From positions 1 through 64,000 of the forward strand of contig NZ_VTGX01000003.1 of the NCBI RefSeq assembly GCF_009729095.1: a DNA stretch of 64,000 nt. The letters are read 5' to 3'. This DNA is from Mycolicibacterium sp. CBMA 247 (GTDB lineage Bacteria > Actinomycetota > Actinomycetes > Mycobacteriales > Mycobacteriaceae). Within the stretch, counting starts at the first letter, position 1, and every line of letters starts with the position of its first letter. The notes below the pieces were generated by a model. It was given only the letters and a program-made list of their open reading frames with translations. It was not told the DNA's origin and searched no databases. A program made the position numbers and the translations under genes. This document shows, in pieces, positions 43,024 to 52,775 of the stretch.

Positions 43024-44229
43024 TTATGCGCGCCGTGCGAATTCGCGTCGGGCGATGGACCGTTTGTGGACTTCGTCAGGCCCGTCGGCGAAGCGCAGAG
43101 TACGCAGCTCGGCGTACATGCTCGCAAGCGGAAAGTCGTCGGAGAGTCCACCGCCGCCATGAACTTGGATAGCACGGTCGACGACCTTGAGAGCAACGGT
43201 CGGCGCGGCCACCTTGATGGCCGAGATTTCGGTCCGGGCGTCTTTGTTGCCGGTGGTGTCCATGATCCAGGCGGTCTTGAGCGTCAGCAGCCGTGCCATG
43301 TCGATCTCGATACGCGATTCGGCGATCCAGTCCTGGATGTTGGCGCGCTCGGCCAATGGCTGGCCGAAGGTCGTGCGTTTCTTGGCGCGGTCGATCATCA
43401 GGTCCAGGGCACGCTCGGCCATGCCGATGGCACGCATGCAGTGATGGATGCGGCCCGGGCCGAGCCGAGCCTGGCTGATCATGAATCCGTCGCCTTCGCC
43501 TGCCAACAGCGCGGATTTCGGCACTCGGACGTTGTCGAAGCGTATCTCGGCGTGTCCGACGCGGTCTTGATACCCGAACACCGGCAGGCCACGGACCACT
43601 GTGATGCCGGGCGTGTCGAGCGGCATGACGAGCATGCTCTGCTGGCGGTGCGGTGCAGCATCAGGATCGGTCTTGCCCATGACGATGAGAACTCGGCAGC
43701 GCGCGTGTAGCGCATTGGAGATCCACCACTTGCGCCCGTTCAGCACGTAGTGCTCGCCATCGGACTCGATGCGCAAGGCGATGTTGGTGGCATCGGAACT
43801 GGCCACGTCCGGTTCGGTCATCGCGAAAGCTGAAGCGATCTCCCCATCCAGCAGTGGTTTGAGCCAACGCTGCTTCTGCTCTTCGGTACCGAAGAGCGTA
43901 AGGATCTCCATATTCCCGGTATCGGGAGCGTTGCAGTTGGTTGCCTCCGGCGCAAGATGGATGCTGCGGCCGAGTATTTCAGCCAGCGGGGCGTACTCGA
44001 CGTTGGTCAGCCCGGGGCCCCAGTCGGGGTTGGGGTGAAAGAGGTTCCACAGTCCGCGGTCGCGGGCGCACGCCTTGAGTTCCTCGAGGATTGGCGGGTG
44101 GAAGTTGGGATCGCCGGCCACCCGCATCTGATCTTCGTAGACGGCTTCGGCCGGGTAGACGAGATCCGTCATGAACGACTCGAGGCGCTCACGGTACTGC
44201 ATGCCACGTTCAGTTACTGCGAAGTCCAC
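43024..44229 (-). CDS. Acyl-CoA dehydrogenase (ACAD10/11-like FadE)
   Basis: 401 residues from a GTG at 44229. The flavin-contacting FAMTEPDVASSDATNIALRIESDG and YVLNGRKWWISNA are near residues 130-175; the C-domain has GPGRIHHCMRAIGMAERALDLM and AIQVHGGGGLSDDFPLASMYAELRTLRFADGPDEVHKRSIAR, the HGGxG...DGPDEVH pattern of the ACAD10/11 clade. It oxidises acyl-CoAs, in some relatives 4-hydroxy or branched ones. An 18-bp operator-like palindrome lies 60 bp upstream. Confidence 0.9.
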   Translation of the reverse strand: MDFAVTERGMQYRERLESFMTDLVYPAEAVYEDQMRVAGDPNFHPPILEELKACARDRGLWNLFHPNPDWGPGLTNVEYAPLAEILGRSIHLAPEATNCNAPDTGNMEILTLFGTEEQKQRWLKPLLDGEIASAFAMTEPDVASSDATNIALRIESDGEHYVLNGRKWWISNALHARCRVLIVMGKTDPDAAPHRQQSMLVMPLDTPGITVVRGLPVFGYQDRVGHAEIRFDNVRVPKSALLAGEGDGFMISQARLGPGRIHHCMRAIGMAERALDLMIDRAKKRTTFGQPLAERANIQDWIAESRIEIDMARLLTLKTAWIMDTTGNKDARTEISAIKVAAPTVALKVVDRAIQVHGGGGLSDDFPLASMYAELRTLRFADGPDEVHKRSIARREFARRA

Positions 44230-44288
44230 GTCACGCCCTCTCTTGGGGTCTCGTCGGGCCGATCAGGCCGGAAGCGAGAGCAACATCT

Positions 44289-44306
44289 GAATTCGAGCTC
44301 AGATTC
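44289..44306 (-). promoter_or_regulatory. Palindromic operator before the acyl-CoA dehydrogenase gene
   Basis: GAATTCGAGCTCAGATTC, an imperfect 18-bp palindrome, 60 bp before the GTG. Fifteen of 18 bases match the reverse complement of the site at 46414-46431, so one regulator probably sees both. Confidence 0.55.
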
Positions 44307-44337
44307 AATATATCGTTGGATATGGTTCTCCGACAAC

Positions 44338-44582
44338 TCATCCGACGTATCGACGAGGGTCGTCGATGAGGATGGTGTCGAGTTGATCGTCGCGGATGCC
44401 ACCACGCTGTAGCACGGGGGCGTCCTGCGGCACGACGCATGCCTGGATAGGGGCCGGCGTCAACCAGCGCGCACAGATGGGCCAGATCCGTTGAGTCTCG
44501 GGGATGGCCGATGTCGACCTTCGGCAGGACGACCCCTTCCTTGGCAAATCGGAGGGCTCCCTTTTCAGTCGAAACAGTTGCG
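44338..44582 (-). pseudogene. Phosphotriesterase-family gene remnant
   Basis: Two pieces of a PTE-family protein lie in different minus-strand frames. The first reads ALRFAKEGVVLPKV then DIGHPRDSTDLAHL (family: G-V-x-L-x-x-V-x-I-G-H-x-G-D-x-x-D-L), up to PYPGM near 44440. The second, one frame off, reads GGIRDDQLDTILIDDPRR and a stop at 44338 (family C-terminus GxxxxxxxxILxDNPRRxL). The intervening metal-binding Asp segment is missing. It is a truncated, internally deleted and frameshifted copy with no start, wedged between the acyl-CoA ligase and acyl-CoA dehydrogenase genes. Confidence 0.6.
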
Positions 44583-44590
44583 CTGAAGGC

Positions 44591-46090
44591 CTATTGAGTT
44601 GGTGATGCGCGGAGCAGTGCGGGGTCAATTGCCCGCTTGAGGATCTTCCCGGTGGACGCCTTCGGTAGTTCGTCTACGAAGGCGAACAGATGAGGAACCT
44701 TGTAGGCAGCCAGCCTGACCTTGGCCCATGTTCGGAGCTCTTGCGGGTCGACTGCAGGTCCGGGACCGCACACCACCACGGCGCCCACCTCTTCGCCGTA
44801 ATAGTCGTCGGGCACACCGATTACGGCGACCTCGATGACACGCGGGTGTTCGTAGAGAACTTCTTCGACTTCGCGCGGGTAGACGTTGTATCCGCCTCGA
44901 ACGATCAGCTCCTTTGCCCGGCCCACGATGGTGAGGTAGCCGTCGGAGTCGAGGCTTCCGAGGTCGCCGGTGCGTAGCCAACCGTCTACCAGTTCCGATC
45001 GTGTCGCGTCGGGCCGGTTCCAGTACCCCTTCATCACCGTCGAGCCCCAAACGTAGATTTCCCCCACTTGTCCTGTGGCCAGCCGTTCGCCGCTTTGACG
45101 GATTTCGATCTTCGTGCCGGGCACCGCGGTACCCACGGTGCCGGGCTTTTGTTCTTTGTGGATGTCGTTGAACGTCGCTATACCTGTGGTTTCCGACAGT
45201 CCGTAGCCCTCGAGCATGATGCAGCCGAAACGCTCCTTGAAAGCGAGCAGCACGTCTAGCGGCAGCGGCGCGCCGCCTGACGTTCCGTACCGCAGCTGTG
45301 AGAAGTCGGCTGCCGTGAAATCGGCGGCGATGCCGAGCATCGCTATCCACATCGTGGGTACGGCCGACAGGCCCGTTAGGCCGCAGTCGCGAACGAGTTC
45401 GAGCATCGATCGTGGATCGAACTTCTCTTGAAGAACCAATGAGCCACCGGCGCACAGGGTGGAGTTCATTGTGACTGCCTGGCCGTAGACGTGGAACAGC
45501 GGCAGTGCGGTCCCGACTCTGTCACTTGGAGCCAGGCCCGAAACCTTGCCGAACGCATGTGCATTGGCTACCAGGTTGGACGCGGTGAGTTCAGCGCCTT
45601 TGGGTGTGCCCGTGGTTCCGGACGTGTACAGGATGACCGCCGTGTCCAGGGGATCGAAGTCCCAGCACTGTGCCGGCCCCGCGTCGTCGTCGAATTGAGC
45701 GTTCGGCCCGACTTCCCATATCGGTATGCCTGCGGTGTCGGCGGCGATTCTCGCCGACGTCGACGCTGTGTGCCAGGCCACCACCAAGCTGGGCTGTGCG
45801 TCCTCGATGATGTGGGTCATTTCGTGCACGGTCGCCATGGTGTTGACGGTGACCACCGTGGCACCCGCGGCCAACAGTCCGTAATACAGCACTGGGAACT
45901 CGAGCACCGTCGGGATGACCATGACCACGCGGTCCAGCGGCCGGATGCCCGCGCGTCGGGCCGTTGCCGCGACCCGCGAGCTCGCCTCGTGTAGCTCAGC
46001 GAAGCTCAGCTGCCGCGTCGGCGACCATACCGCGACCGCCTCGGGGTTCTGTCGGCCACGCTGCCAGATCACTTCTGCGATGTTCACCAT
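44591..46090 (-). CDS. Acyl-CoA ligase (FadD)
   Basis: 499 residues, ANL superfamily. P-loop VILYTSGTTGTPKGAEL near residues 155-171, LEGYGLSETTGIATFND near 300, the hinge GWLRTGDLGSLDSDGYLTIVGRAKELIVRGGYNVYPREVE, and the terminal lysine in PKASTGKILKRAI. It activates a carboxylic acid to its CoA ester through acyl-AMP. The ATG at 46090 has an AAAGGA SD. The genes that once stood between it and the promoter-like region at 46.4 kb look degraded. It is about 500 residues, short for long-chain FadDs, so medium-chain or aromatic acids are possible. Confidence 0.9.
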   Translation of the reverse strand: MVNIAEVIWQRGRQNPEAVAVWSPTRQLSFAELHEASSRVAATARRAGIRPLDRVVMVIPTVLEFPVLYYGLLAAGATVVTVNTMATVHEMTHIIEDAQPSLVVAWHTASTSARIAADTAGIPIWEVGPNAQFDDDAGPAQCWDFDPLDTAVILYTSGTTGTPKGAELTASNLVANAHAFGKVSGLAPSDRVGTALPLFHVYGQAVTMNSTLCAGGSLVLQEKFDPRSMLELVRDCGLTGLSAVPTMWIAMLGIAADFTAADFSQLRYGTSGGAPLPLDVLLAFKERFGCIMLEGYGLSETTGIATFNDIHKEQKPGTVGTAVPGTKIEIRQSGERLATGQVGEIYVWGSTVMKGYWNRPDATRSELVDGWLRTGDLGSLDSDGYLTIVGRAKELIVRGGYNVYPREVEEVLYEHPRVIEVAVIGVPDDYYGEEVGAVVVCGPGPAVDPQELRTWAKVRLAAYKVPHLFAFVDELPKASTGKILKRAIDPALLRASPTQ

Positions 46091-46164
46091 GTGCTGTCCT
46101 TTGTTGGCGGTTGGGAATCGTCGCGAGCCGGATGCGTGCTTGTGACAGGTGGATCAGGTGGGAA

Positions 46165-46266
46165 GCACCGCGCTGATGCGCCGAACGGCGTCGTGATTAC
46201 CGCCGGGGCAACGCGGTTCACGCGTACCGCCGCCGCAAGTTCGACCGTGACCTGTTGGGTCCAGCA
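46165..46266 (-). pseudogene. SDR gene remnant
   Basis: One minus-strand frame encodes TQQVTVELAAAVRVNRVAPAVI followed by TTPFGASA, matching the conserved SDR stretch around L-A-x-E-L-x-x-x-V-R-V-N-x-V-A-P-G-x-x-x-T. No nucleotide-binding or Ser-Tyr-Lys part is present, so only a fragment remains. Just upstream a different frame (46270-46351) reads NGYWELPMGEGEPTMRDD, possibly the start of yet another lost gene. Confidence 0.5.
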
Positions 46267-46413
46267 AGGCGCCGTAGACCGGATTGCCGTGATCGTCGCG
46301 CATTGTCGGCTCTCCCTCACCCATGGGTAATTCCCAATAGCCGTTGACCAATAGCTCATTTCAGCTGTACGCGGTTCGGTTGCGGATGGCCAACGGCAGG
46401 CTATCGTATACGT

Positions 46414-46431
46414 GAACCTGAGCTCAAGTTC
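46414..46431. promoter_or_regulatory. Near-perfect 18-bp palindromic operator
   Basis: GAACCTGAGCTCAAGTTC, with eight of nine base pairs symmetrical. It lies 60 bp upstream of the decayed minus-strand genes before the acyl-CoA ligase, matching the distance of its sister site (44289-44306) from the acyl-CoA dehydrogenase. A TATCGT/TATACG -10-like stretch precedes it on the plus strand, so it could also act on rightward transcription. Confidence 0.55.
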
Positions 46432-46894
46432 GGTCAATTTGCTCGCCCGCGTGGTGAGCGTGACCGGATCCTCGAAAGGAGATGACATGACTCCGGCGCC
46501 TCGGAGCGTTTGACCCAGCCCCCAGTGTCCTGCTCGACGAGATAGATGGGCGGAGTACGGAACTAGCCGGTTCCGCCGGAATCACCGGCGTGGCTGGGCA
46601 TCTACGCGACCTGCTGGTCCCTAAATCGTGCCGGCCACGACAACGGCAAACGCAACGTGCTATCGCTGGCGCTGCACGCCCAGGGTTCGGGTTCGATTCG
46701 AGAGATGCCTAAAGATGTTGTCGTCGTGGACAAATCAGATCCAGCCACATTGAAACAGACATTGACTTTCTTGACCGTCACTAGTCTAATCAGCAAGTCA
46801 TCAGAGAACTCGGGGGTCTCGGCGGCCCCCTCGCGCTACCGCCCACCGCTCAAACCGGTGGCCACGTCGAATTCCAACAACGGCAAGGACAGTC
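46432..46894 (+). other. 460-bp gap before the amidase gene
   Basis: GAAAGGAGATGAC (46475-46487) is a strong SD before an ATG at 46488 that opens only 8 codons. One base out of frame, the plus strand reads FDPAPSVLLDEIDGRSTELA and on to GHLRDLLVP (about 46508-46615), which looks protein-like. This suggests a frameshifted small gene. From about 46660 the sequence is less GC-rich and leads into the amidase with no convincing gene. Confidence 0.35.
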
Positions 46895-48334
46895 ATGATC
46901 GACAGCGATGATTTCGCCTACCAGAGCGCAGTCGCCACGCTGGGCCAGTTCCGCAACGGTGAACTCTCGCCACGGGACTATCTGCAGACGCTGATCGATC
47001 GATACCAGCGGATCGGTGCAGAGGTAAATGCCTTTGCCGACACGTATTTCGACGAAGCGATGGCAGCCGCCGACCGTGCCGCGGAGCTGTACCGGACCCG
47101 GCCGGACGAAGCCCGGCCGTTGGAAGGCCTACCGGTAGCGATCAAGGATGAAACTCCAGTCGCCGGCCGGATCGCCACGGAAGGCACGCTGCTGCACGAT
47201 GGCACGCCGGACGACGAGGATGCCGTGGTCGTGGAACGGATCCGGAACGCCGGAGCGATCATCTTCGCGCGCACCACGACTCCCGAATTCTGCGTCGCGC
47301 CGTTCACCCATTCGCGGGTCTGGGGTGTCACACGGAACCCGTGGAACACCGAGTTCTCACCGGGCGGATCGTCGGGGGGTGCGGGGGCCGCGCTGGCCGC
47401 CGGCCTCACCCCGCTGGCCGACGGCTCCGACATCGGCGGTTCCATCCGCATCCCGGCCAGCTTCAGTGGTGTCGTCGGCTTCAAACCGCCGTATGGGCGG
47501 GTGCCCGGCGTGCCGCCGTACAACCTGGACCACTACTGCCACCAGGGGCCGATGGCGCGCACCGTCGCCGATTGCGCACTGCTGGAAGACATCATGGCCG
47601 GTCCGGACCCGCGCGACGTCGCGACCGTGCCGTCCCGGACGACGGTCAGCGGCGTCGACGCCGATGTCAGGGGTGTGCGGATCGCGGTGTCGGAAGACCT
47701 CGGCGGGTTCAACGTCGATGCGGAGATCCGTGCCGCCGTGCGGCAGGCCGCCGCACGGTTCAAGGAACTCGGCGCCACCGTCGAAGAAGTCACCGTCGGC
47801 TGGACGTTCGACGAAGTGAAACTGGCCACGCGGGCGCATTTCGGCGGGATCTTCGGGGCGCAGATCCGCAAGTACGTCCGGGAACATCCGGACAAGCTCA
47901 CCGCGTATGCGCGGGATTTCCCGCGCGTACTGCCGACCGACGACTATGCGTACCTCCGTGGGCTGGAGACCGAAGCCCGCATCCACGCGGAGATGGCTCG
48001 TGTATTCGGCGACTACGACCTGCTCATCGGGCCGGCATTGACCACCATCGGGTTCACTGCGGGTGAGGATTACGTCGACACGCGGTTGCGGGTCAACGGC
48101 ACCGAAGTCGACCACTACACGGAGACCACTCCGACGCTGGTGTTCAACGTGGCATCCCGAAACCCCGTCATCACCGTTCCGGTCTGCCGGGCGTCCAACA
48201 ACGTCCCGATCGGAATCCAGATCGCCGGGCGCCCGTTCGACGACCGCGCGGTTTTCGCGGCGGCCGCGGCGTTCGAGCGCCAAGACCCCTGGTATGTGTC
48301 CGCCGACCGCCGGCCGAACCTCACCGCGGACTAA
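46895..48334 (+). CDS. Amidase (amidase-signature family)
   Basis: 479 residues with the Ser-cisSer-Lys triad: Lys in PVAIKDETPVAG near 84, cis-Ser in SPGGSSGGAGAALAAG near 158, nucleophile Ser in DGSDIGGSIRIPASFSG near 182. Full length for the family. It hydrolyses an amide to acid and ammonia or amine. The IKDE and DIGGS variants occur in cyclic-dimer hydrolase-like amidases as well as generic ones, so the substrate is open. It is the first gene of a run with an M24 hydrolase and a polyamine-type importer; the spacing to the next gene is 31 bp. Confidence 0.92.
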   Translation: MIDSDDFAYQSAVATLGQFRNGELSPRDYLQTLIDRYQRIGAEVNAFADTYFDEAMAAADRAAELYRTRPDEARPLEGLPVAIKDETPVAGRIATEGTLLHDGTPDDEDAVVVERIRNAGAIIFARTTTPEFCVAPFTHSRVWGVTRNPWNTEFSPGGSSGGAGAALAAGLTPLADGSDIGGSIRIPASFSGVVGFKPPYGRVPGVPPYNLDHYCHQGPMARTVADCALLEDIMAGPDPRDVATVPSRTTVSGVDADVRGVRIAVSEDLGGFNVDAEIRAAVRQAAARFKELGATVEEVTVGWTFDEVKLATRAHFGGIFGAQIRKYVREHPDKLTAYARDFPRVLPTDDYAYLRGLETEARIHAEMARVFGDYDLLIGPALTTIGFTAGEDYVDTRLRVNGTEVDHYTETTPTLVFNVASRNPVITVPVCRASNNVPIGIQIAGRPFDDRAVFAAAAAFERQDPWYVSADRRPNLTAD

Positions 48335-48365
48335 GTCCCGGTCGCACTCGCAGAAAGGAATCACG

Positions 48366-49607
48366 TTGTCCACGATTGACCCCACTCTGGAAGCGTTCAT
48401 CAAGGCGGAGAAGGAACGGTTGCGTCACGACCGCTTCGAATTACCGTTCAGCCGCGCCGAATATCAGCAGCGGCAAGCGAATATCAGGGCACGCATGGAG
48501 CAGGCGGGCATCGACCTGCTGATGGTCTCCTCCCCGGAGGCGATCGCCTGGCTGACGGGCCATGCACTGCGCTGGAACAAGGGCCAGTCGCCCACCGCGT
48601 GGGCGGGGACGCAGACGCTGGCCATCCGGGTCGACAATGACACGCCGATCCTGTTCGAGACGGCCGAACACGAGCTCATGATCGTGACCCGGTCCTGTAT
48701 CGACGATTACCGGCTGAGCGCCGACGAGTCGCTGAACGGCACGCTGGACAACATGTTCGCCGAGCTCAAGGCGGAGGGTTGGCTGCGAGGGTCCGTCGGT
48801 GTCGAACGCTGGAGTTACGTGCCCAATCGGGCGGTCGGATCGGTGATCGAAGAGCGGCTCACCGGGGCGGGCTGCCGCGTGGTGGACGCGAGCCTGCTGG
48901 TGCGCGCCGCACGTCGAATCAAATCGCCACAGGAACTCGCGTACATCGAGCGCGCCGCGGGTATCTGCGATGCGGGTCTGACCGCACTCGAAGCCGCGAT
49001 CGCGCCGGGCGTCACCGAGCTGGAACTGTGGGTCGAGATGATGCGAGGCATGGTAGCGGCTGGGGGTGAACCCGCGGCGCTGCACGAAACCGTCGCGATC
49101 GGACCGAACGATCTCGGTCACGCTTTCGCGGGGCGCCGGGCCCTGCAACCGGGCGATTACGTGTGGGCCGACCCCTGCGGCGTTTTCAACCACTATCACG
49201 CCAACATCGCCACCACCTGGTACCTCGGTGACCCACCCCCGGAGGCGCTACGCCTCGCCGACATCCAGGCCGGCGCCTACGACGTCCTGGCCGATGTCGC
49301 ACGCGACGGCATCGCCGTCCGCGACGTCAATCACGCGCTGCTGGACTACTACACACAGGCGGGGGTGTGGGGCCTCCACGGCTGGACCGGTGGATACGAA
49401 CTGGGCTTGTCGTTCCCCCCGGACTGGGTCGGGGAGTTCGTGTTCAGCCTCGACGACCCGGACGTGGACGGGGTGTTCGAGGCCGGCATGGTCACCAACT
49501 ACGAGAGCATCGTCAACTACGGGATGATCGACACGATCGTCTATGGGACCGACAGCTCGCGATGCCTGTCCACCCGTCCCCACCGGCTCAACGTTGTCAA
49601 CGTCTGA
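48366..49607 (+). CDS. M24 (pita-bread fold) hydrolase, creatinase-like, with altered metal site
   Basis: 413 residues from a TTG at 48366 (AAAGGAA SD seven bases upstream); the open frame before it overlaps the amidase. N-terminal creatinase domain (RMEQAGIDLLMVSSPEAIAWLTGH) and C-terminal pita-bread domain (RAARRIKSPQELAYIERAA onward). Against prolidases, VWADPCGVFNHYHANIATTW has D-to-N at the second Asp ligand, and YGMIDTIVYG has I in place of the last Glu ligand. FEAGMVTNYES keeps one Glu, and LGHAFAGRRALQPGD keeps the His used by creatinase. It therefore resembles metal-free creatinase or ectoine-hydrolase-type enzymes more than a peptidase. Position suggests it acts on the imported substrate. 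Confidence 0.85.
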   Translation: MSTIDPTLEAFIKAEKERLRHDRFELPFSRAEYQQRQANIRARMEQAGIDLLMVSSPEAIAWLTGHALRWNKGQSPTAWAGTQTLAIRVDNDTPILFETAEHELMIVTRSCIDDYRLSADESLNGTLDNMFAELKAEGWLRGSVGVERWSYVPNRAVGSVIEERLTGAGCRVVDASLLVRAARRIKSPQELAYIERAAGICDAGLTALEAAIAPGVTELELWVEMMRGMVAAGGEPAALHETVAIGPNDLGHAFAGRRALQPGDYVWADPCGVFNHYHANIATTWYLGDPPPEALRLADIQAGAYDVLADVARDGIAVRDVNHALLDYYTQAGVWGLHGWTGGYELGLSFPPDWVGEFVFSLDDPDVDGVFEAGMVTNYESIVNYGMIDTIVYGTDSSRCLSTRPHRLNVVNV

Positions 49608-49637
49608 CGCCGGATACCCTCTGCGACAGGACAGTTC

Positions 49638-50729
<1,092 letters not shown>

Positions 50730-50757
50730 AACACTCATCATCCGAGAAAGGCCGAAG

Positions 50758-51903
50758 ATGAACACCCTCCGACCGCACACCGGCCTGTCCCGGCGAACGT
50801 TCCTCGGTGGCACTGCCGCCGCTGCCGCGATGATCGGGCTCAGTGCCTGTGGAAACAGCACGTCGACGCCGACTGCGAAGACCGCCAACAGCATTGAGCC
50901 TGATGGCGACCTCAACATGTTCGGGTATTCCGAATACATATCGCCGGACGTGATCAGCGGATTCGAGAAGGAATACGGCGTCTCGGTCAAGCAGACCTAC
51001 TTCTCCACCCCTGATGAGATGATTGCCAAGGTCGCGGCGAAACAGCCGTTTGACATCACCTTCGCGCCATCCGAGCGGATCCACCGCATGGTGCAGTCCG
51101 GTCTGCTGCAGCAGGTCGATCACGATGTCCTGACCCACTACGACGAGGTACTGCCGTCGTTCCACATTCCGCCCTACAACCCAGGCGACGACGAGGCGAA
51201 CAAACTGATCGCGCCATATGTCGGGATGCCGTACGCCACCGGCGCAGTGGGACTGGCCTGGCGCACCGACAAGGTGACGCGGATGAGCGGCAGCTTCAAC
51301 GATCTGTGGAACCAGTCCGAGGCCAACGGTCACACCTATCTGTGGGACGACATGCTGATGACGATGCAGACCGCACTCGTGCGACTCGGCCACCGACCGG
51401 CCGATGCGGGCGAGAAGGAGCTCACTGAGGCCGCCGAGAGCATTGCCGCGATCCGGGGCGATATGGGTGGGTTCTCCGGTGCGGACACGCAGATGATCGA
51501 GAACGGTCAGGCCTGGATCACCCCGGTCTACGCCGGGGACATGTTCGTTGTGCTGAACACCATCGCCAACCCGGACAGGTGGAAATTCCAGACCAACAAG
51601 GAGAGCATGCTGTTCAACGCCGACAACCTCGTCGTGCCGACGGCGGCCCAGCATCCGGGAACCGCGATGGCCTTCATCGACTGGATGCTGGCCCCCGAGA
51701 ACATGCGGCGGGGCGTCGAGTTCAACGGCTATCCCGTACCCACCCGAACAGGGATGGCCACATTCCACTCGCTGACCGAGAAGTACCCGTGGCTCGCCTT
51801 CGACGAAACGCTGTTCGAACAGCAGGACCAATGGGTGACCCCGATCGCACCCAAGGATTTCCCCATGTGGCAGCAGGCATGGACGAAGGCGAAGAACGGC
51901 TAG
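50758..51903 (+). CDS. potD: Polyamine-type ABC substrate-binding lipoprotein
   Basis: 381 residues, PotD/SBP_bac_8 family. The N-terminus combines a twin-arginine motif (SRRTFLGG) with a lipobox (GLSACGNS, Cys near 30), so it is probably a Tat-exported lipoprotein. The mature part begins with LNMFGYSEYISPDVISGFEKEYGVSVKQTYFSTPDEMIAKVA, very PotD-like. The ligand could be a polyamine, an opine or another small cation. Its stop overlaps the potB start by one base. Confidence 0.9.
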   Translation: MNTLRPHTGLSRRTFLGGTAAAAAMIGLSACGNSTSTPTAKTANSIEPDGDLNMFGYSEYISPDVISGFEKEYGVSVKQTYFSTPDEMIAKVAAKQPFDITFAPSERIHRMVQSGLLQQVDHDVLTHYDEVLPSFHIPPYNPGDDEANKLIAPYVGMPYATGAVGLAWRTDKVTRMSGSFNDLWNQSEANGHTYLWDDMLMTMQTALVRLGHRPADAGEKELTEAAESIAAIRGDMGGFSGADTQMIENGQAWITPVYAGDMFVVLNTIANPDRWKFQTNKESMLFNADNLVVPTAAQHPGTAMAFIDWMLAPENMRRGVEFNGYPVPTRTGMATFHSLTEKYPWLAFDETLFEQQDQWVTPIAPKDFPMWQQAWTKAKNG

Positions 51904-52775
51904 TGTCCGCGCCCACCAAACGTCATGTGGCCGGGCCGTGGCGCCTGGCCGCGGTGCCGGGCACGGCCTGGCTCGTGCTGCTGTACCTCGTGCCGCTGGG
52001 CATGCTGGTCATCGCGGCATTCTCCCAGCCCGATTTCATCGGCCACCCGGTGTTCGGCGATTGGACCGGCGAGCACCTGCAGCGGGTGCTGTCGCCTATG
52101 TACCTGAGCGTGTTCGTGCGGACTGTTGTGATCTCCACCGCCACTGCGCTGATCTGCCTGGTTTGGGGGTACGCCGTCGCGTTCACCATCAGCATGTACG
52201 GGGGGCGATACAAACAGACCCTCATCGTCGTGATCCTGGTGCCGTGGCTGGTCGACTATCTGATCCGGATCTATGCGTGGCTGCAGCTGCTGTCCGATGA
52301 TGGCGTGTTCTTGGCGGTCGGACGAAAGCTCGGCATCGTGCCCGACAACGTCTCCCTCGTTGGGACGACCGCGGCCGTGGTGATCGGTTTGGTCTACAAC
52401 TTCCTGCCGTTCGCGATCCTGCCGCTGTACACCGCCCTTGAGGGCGTCGACCGCAGCCACGTCGAGGCCGCACGCGATCTGTACGCCTCCAATGCCGGAG
52501 CGTTCCGGCATGTTGTGATGCCCGCGACCGCGGCCGGATGCGTGTCGTCGGTGATGATCGTATTCCTGCTGACCTTCGGGGATTTCGCCACCGCCCAGAT
52601 CCTCGGTGGGCCGAAGCAGGCGATGCTCGGCAATGTCGTGCAGGACCAGTTCATCGGGGCGGGCGCGCTGCCGTTCGGAGCGGCGATGACGGTGTGTGTG
52701 CTGGCCGTCGTGCTTGCGCTGCTCGGCTGCCTCGGACTGCTCAGCAGCCGCCTCGACCGGAGGTTCGCAGCGTGA
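51903..52775 (+). CDS. potB: Polyamine-type ABC permease PotB
   Basis: 290 residues from the GTG at 51903, which shares its G with the previous TAG; the longer frame runs back into potD. Six TM helices, first near 18-40 (AWLVLLYLVPLGMLVIAAF). The EAA loop is ALEGVDRSHVEAARDLYASNAGAFRHVVMPATAAG. It forms the channel with PotC. Overlaps potC by four bases. Confidence 0.9.
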   Translation: MSAPTKRHVAGPWRLAAVPGTAWLVLLYLVPLGMLVIAAFSQPDFIGHPVFGDWTGEHLQRVLSPMYLSVFVRTVVISTATALICLVWGYAVAFTISMYGGRYKQTLIVVILVPWLVDYLIRIYAWLQLLSDDGVFLAVGRKLGIVPDNVSLVGTTAAVVIGLVYNFLPFAILPLYTALEGVDRSHVEAARDLYASNAGAFRHVVMPATAAGCVSSVMIVFLLTFGDFATAQILGGPKQAMLGNVVQDQFIGAGALPFGAAMTVCVLAVVLALLGCLGLLSSRLDRRFAA

